Below are positions 12,520-13,427 of a stretch of 13,427 bases of DNA, piece after piece. Location of the stretch: assembly GCA_012719255.1 (NCBI GenBank), contig JAAYAS010000314.1, positions 1 through 13,427 on the forward strand, given 5' to 3'. How positions within the stretch are numbered: the first letter of the stretch is position 1; each line of letters begins with the position of its first letter. The stretch comes from Microbacteriaceae bacterium. GTDB lineage: Bacteria > Actinomycetota > Actinomycetes > Actinomycetales > Microbacteriaceae. Under the pieces are notes generated by a model. It saw nothing but the letters and a program-made list of their open reading frames with translations. It was not told where the DNA came from and did no database searches. A program made the position numbers and the translations under genes.

Positions 12520-13427
12520 GTGGTGGAGACGAACAACACCGAGTACCGCATCGAGCACGACACGATGGGCGAGGTGAAGGTCCCCAAGAACGCCCTCTAC
12601 TCGGCGCAGACGCAGCGCGCCGTCGAGAACTTCCCGATCTCGGGCCAGGGCCTCGAGGACCGCCAGATCATCGCGCTCGCGCAGGTGAAGCGCGCCGCGG
12701 CGATCGTGAACGCGAAGCTCGGCATCCTCGACGAGGACCGCTCGAAGGCGATCGTCGCCGCCGCCGAGGAGATCATCGGCGGCAAGCACCTCGACCAGTT
12801 CCCGATCGACGTGTACCAGACCGGCTCGGGCACCTCGTCGAACATGAACACCAACGAGGTGCTCGCGAACCTCGCCACCGCCTCGCTCGGCGACAAGGTG
12901 CACCCGAACGACCACGTCAACGCCTCGCAGTCGTCGAACGACGTGTTCCCGACCTCGGTGCACGTCGCCGTCACCGGCGCGCTCATCGAGGACCTCGTCC
13001 CCGCCCTCGACCACCTCGCGGGCAAGCTCGAGGCGAAGGCCGAGCTCTGGAAGGACGTCGTCAAGGCCGGCCGCACCCACCTCATGGACGCCACCCCGGT
13101 CACCCTCGGCCAGGAGTTCGCCGGCTACGCGCGGCAGATCCGCCTCGGCATCGCCCGCGTCGAGGCGACCATCGAGCGCGTCGCCGAGGTGCCGCTCGGC
13201 GGCACCGCCGTCGGCACCGGCATCAACACGCCGCAGGGCTTCTCCGAGCAGGTCATCGCCGAGCTCGCCTCGAGCACCGGCCTGCCGCTGCACGAGGCGA
13301 AGGACCACTTCGAGGCGCAGAGCGCGCGCGACGCGCTCGTCGAGGCGTCGGGCGCGCTGCGCACCATCGCCGTCTCGCTGACGAAGATCAACAACGACCT
13401 GCGCTGGATGGGCTCGGGCCCGAACAC
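12520..13427 (+). CDS. fumC: fumarate hydratase class II (5' part, cut by window end)
   Basis: The first 302 residues of an iron-independent tetrameric fumarase, which interconverts fumarate and malate in the TCA cycle. Seen motifs are TGSGTSSNMNTNE (from residue 101), ASQSSNDVFPTSVH, GRTHLMDATPVTLGQEF with the active-site His at 187, and GGTAVGTGINTP. The frame is still open at the window edge, in RWMGSGPNT; the mobile-loop signature GSSIMPGKVNP and the last roughly 160 residues lie outside. The GTG at 12520 has AAAGGG seven bases upstream; a second GTG follows directly at 12523. Aspartase and argininosuccinate lyase share the superfamily, but the THLMDATP and SSNMNTNEV motifs and the neighbours favour fumarase. 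It starts 41 bases after the prepilin peptidase. Confidence 0.93.
   Translation, partial: MVETNNTEYRIEHDTMGEVKVPKNALYSAQTQRAVENFPISGQGLEDRQIIALAQVKRAAAIVNAKLGILDEDRSKAIVAAAEEIIGGKHLDQFPIDVYQTGSGTSSNMNTNEVLANLATASLGDKVHPNDHVNASQSSNDVFPTSVHVAVTGALIEDLVPALDHLAGKLEAKAELWKDVVKAGRTHLMDATPVTLGQEFAGYARQIRLGIARVEATIERVAEVPLGGTAVGTGINTPQGFSEQVIAELASSTGLPLHEAKDHFEAQSARDALVEASGALRTIAVSLTKINNDLRWMGSGPN

Noticed and set aside
11067..12587. 713-codon minus-strand frame extending tetR upstream through the phosphoesterase
   Set aside because: The upstream part is out of frame with the phosphoesterase, is low-complexity and Arg-rich, and the tetR ATG at 11063 has a good ribosome site.

Overview
The window is chromosomal DNA of a high-G+C actinobacterium, most likely of the family Microbacteriaceae (order Micrococcales). 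The evidence is strong G/C bias at third codon positions, a gene for mycothiol S-conjugate amidase (mycothiol is found only in Actinobacteria), several leaderless genes with TANNNT -10 boxes, and gene order. The order greA - DUF4307 - mca - small membrane gene - trhA/hemolysin III - short Z-prenyl synthase - phoH2 - fumC matches, from memory, the Rv1080c to Rv1098c region of Mycobacterium tuberculosis. I see no insertion sequence, phage gene, CRISPR array or other sign of a recently acquired island.

Layout. 1-1623: a type II NADH dehydrogenase with an unusual Lys/Ala/Pro/Glu-rich C-terminal tail, closed by a strong hairpin. 1736-1809: a tRNA-like gene with a UAA anticodon but a short variable loop, which is odd for tRNA-Leu. 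1861-2861: two overlapping genes of poorly known families (DUF1801; a DUF4287/AHSA1-like protein). 2906-4796: lemA and threonine deaminase ilvA. 4843-5840 (minus): greA and a DUF4307 membrane protein. 5918-7116 (plus): mca and a coupled one-helix membrane protein. 7134-7865 (minus): trhA. 7902-8690 (plus): the cis-prenyltransferase, divergent from trhA. 8991-10379 (plus): phoH2, a PIN-PhoH ATPase. 10446-11866 (minus): an operon of a calcineurin-like phosphoesterase and a TetR regulator. 12012-12479 (plus): a minimal A24 prepilin peptidase. 12520-end (plus): class II fumarase, cut by the window edge.

Functional themes are housekeeping: respiration and TCA cycle (NDH-2, fumarase), isoleucine synthesis (ilvA), transcription elongation (greA), thiol-based detoxification (mca), polyprenyl lipid precursors (Z-prenyl synthase) and RNA metabolism (phoH2). 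The MPE-tetR operon and the prepilin peptidase look like less conserved passengers between phoH2 and fumC.

I did not find a clearly new multi-gene system. The best second-look items are the short-variable-loop UAA tRNA in a region with no in-frame TTA codon that I can find, the overlapping divergent leaderless promoters of trhA and the prenyl synthase, a greA leader hairpin followed by a T-rich stretch, and a dyad over the promoter of the phosphoesterase-tetR operon. All counts and base pairings were done by eye.
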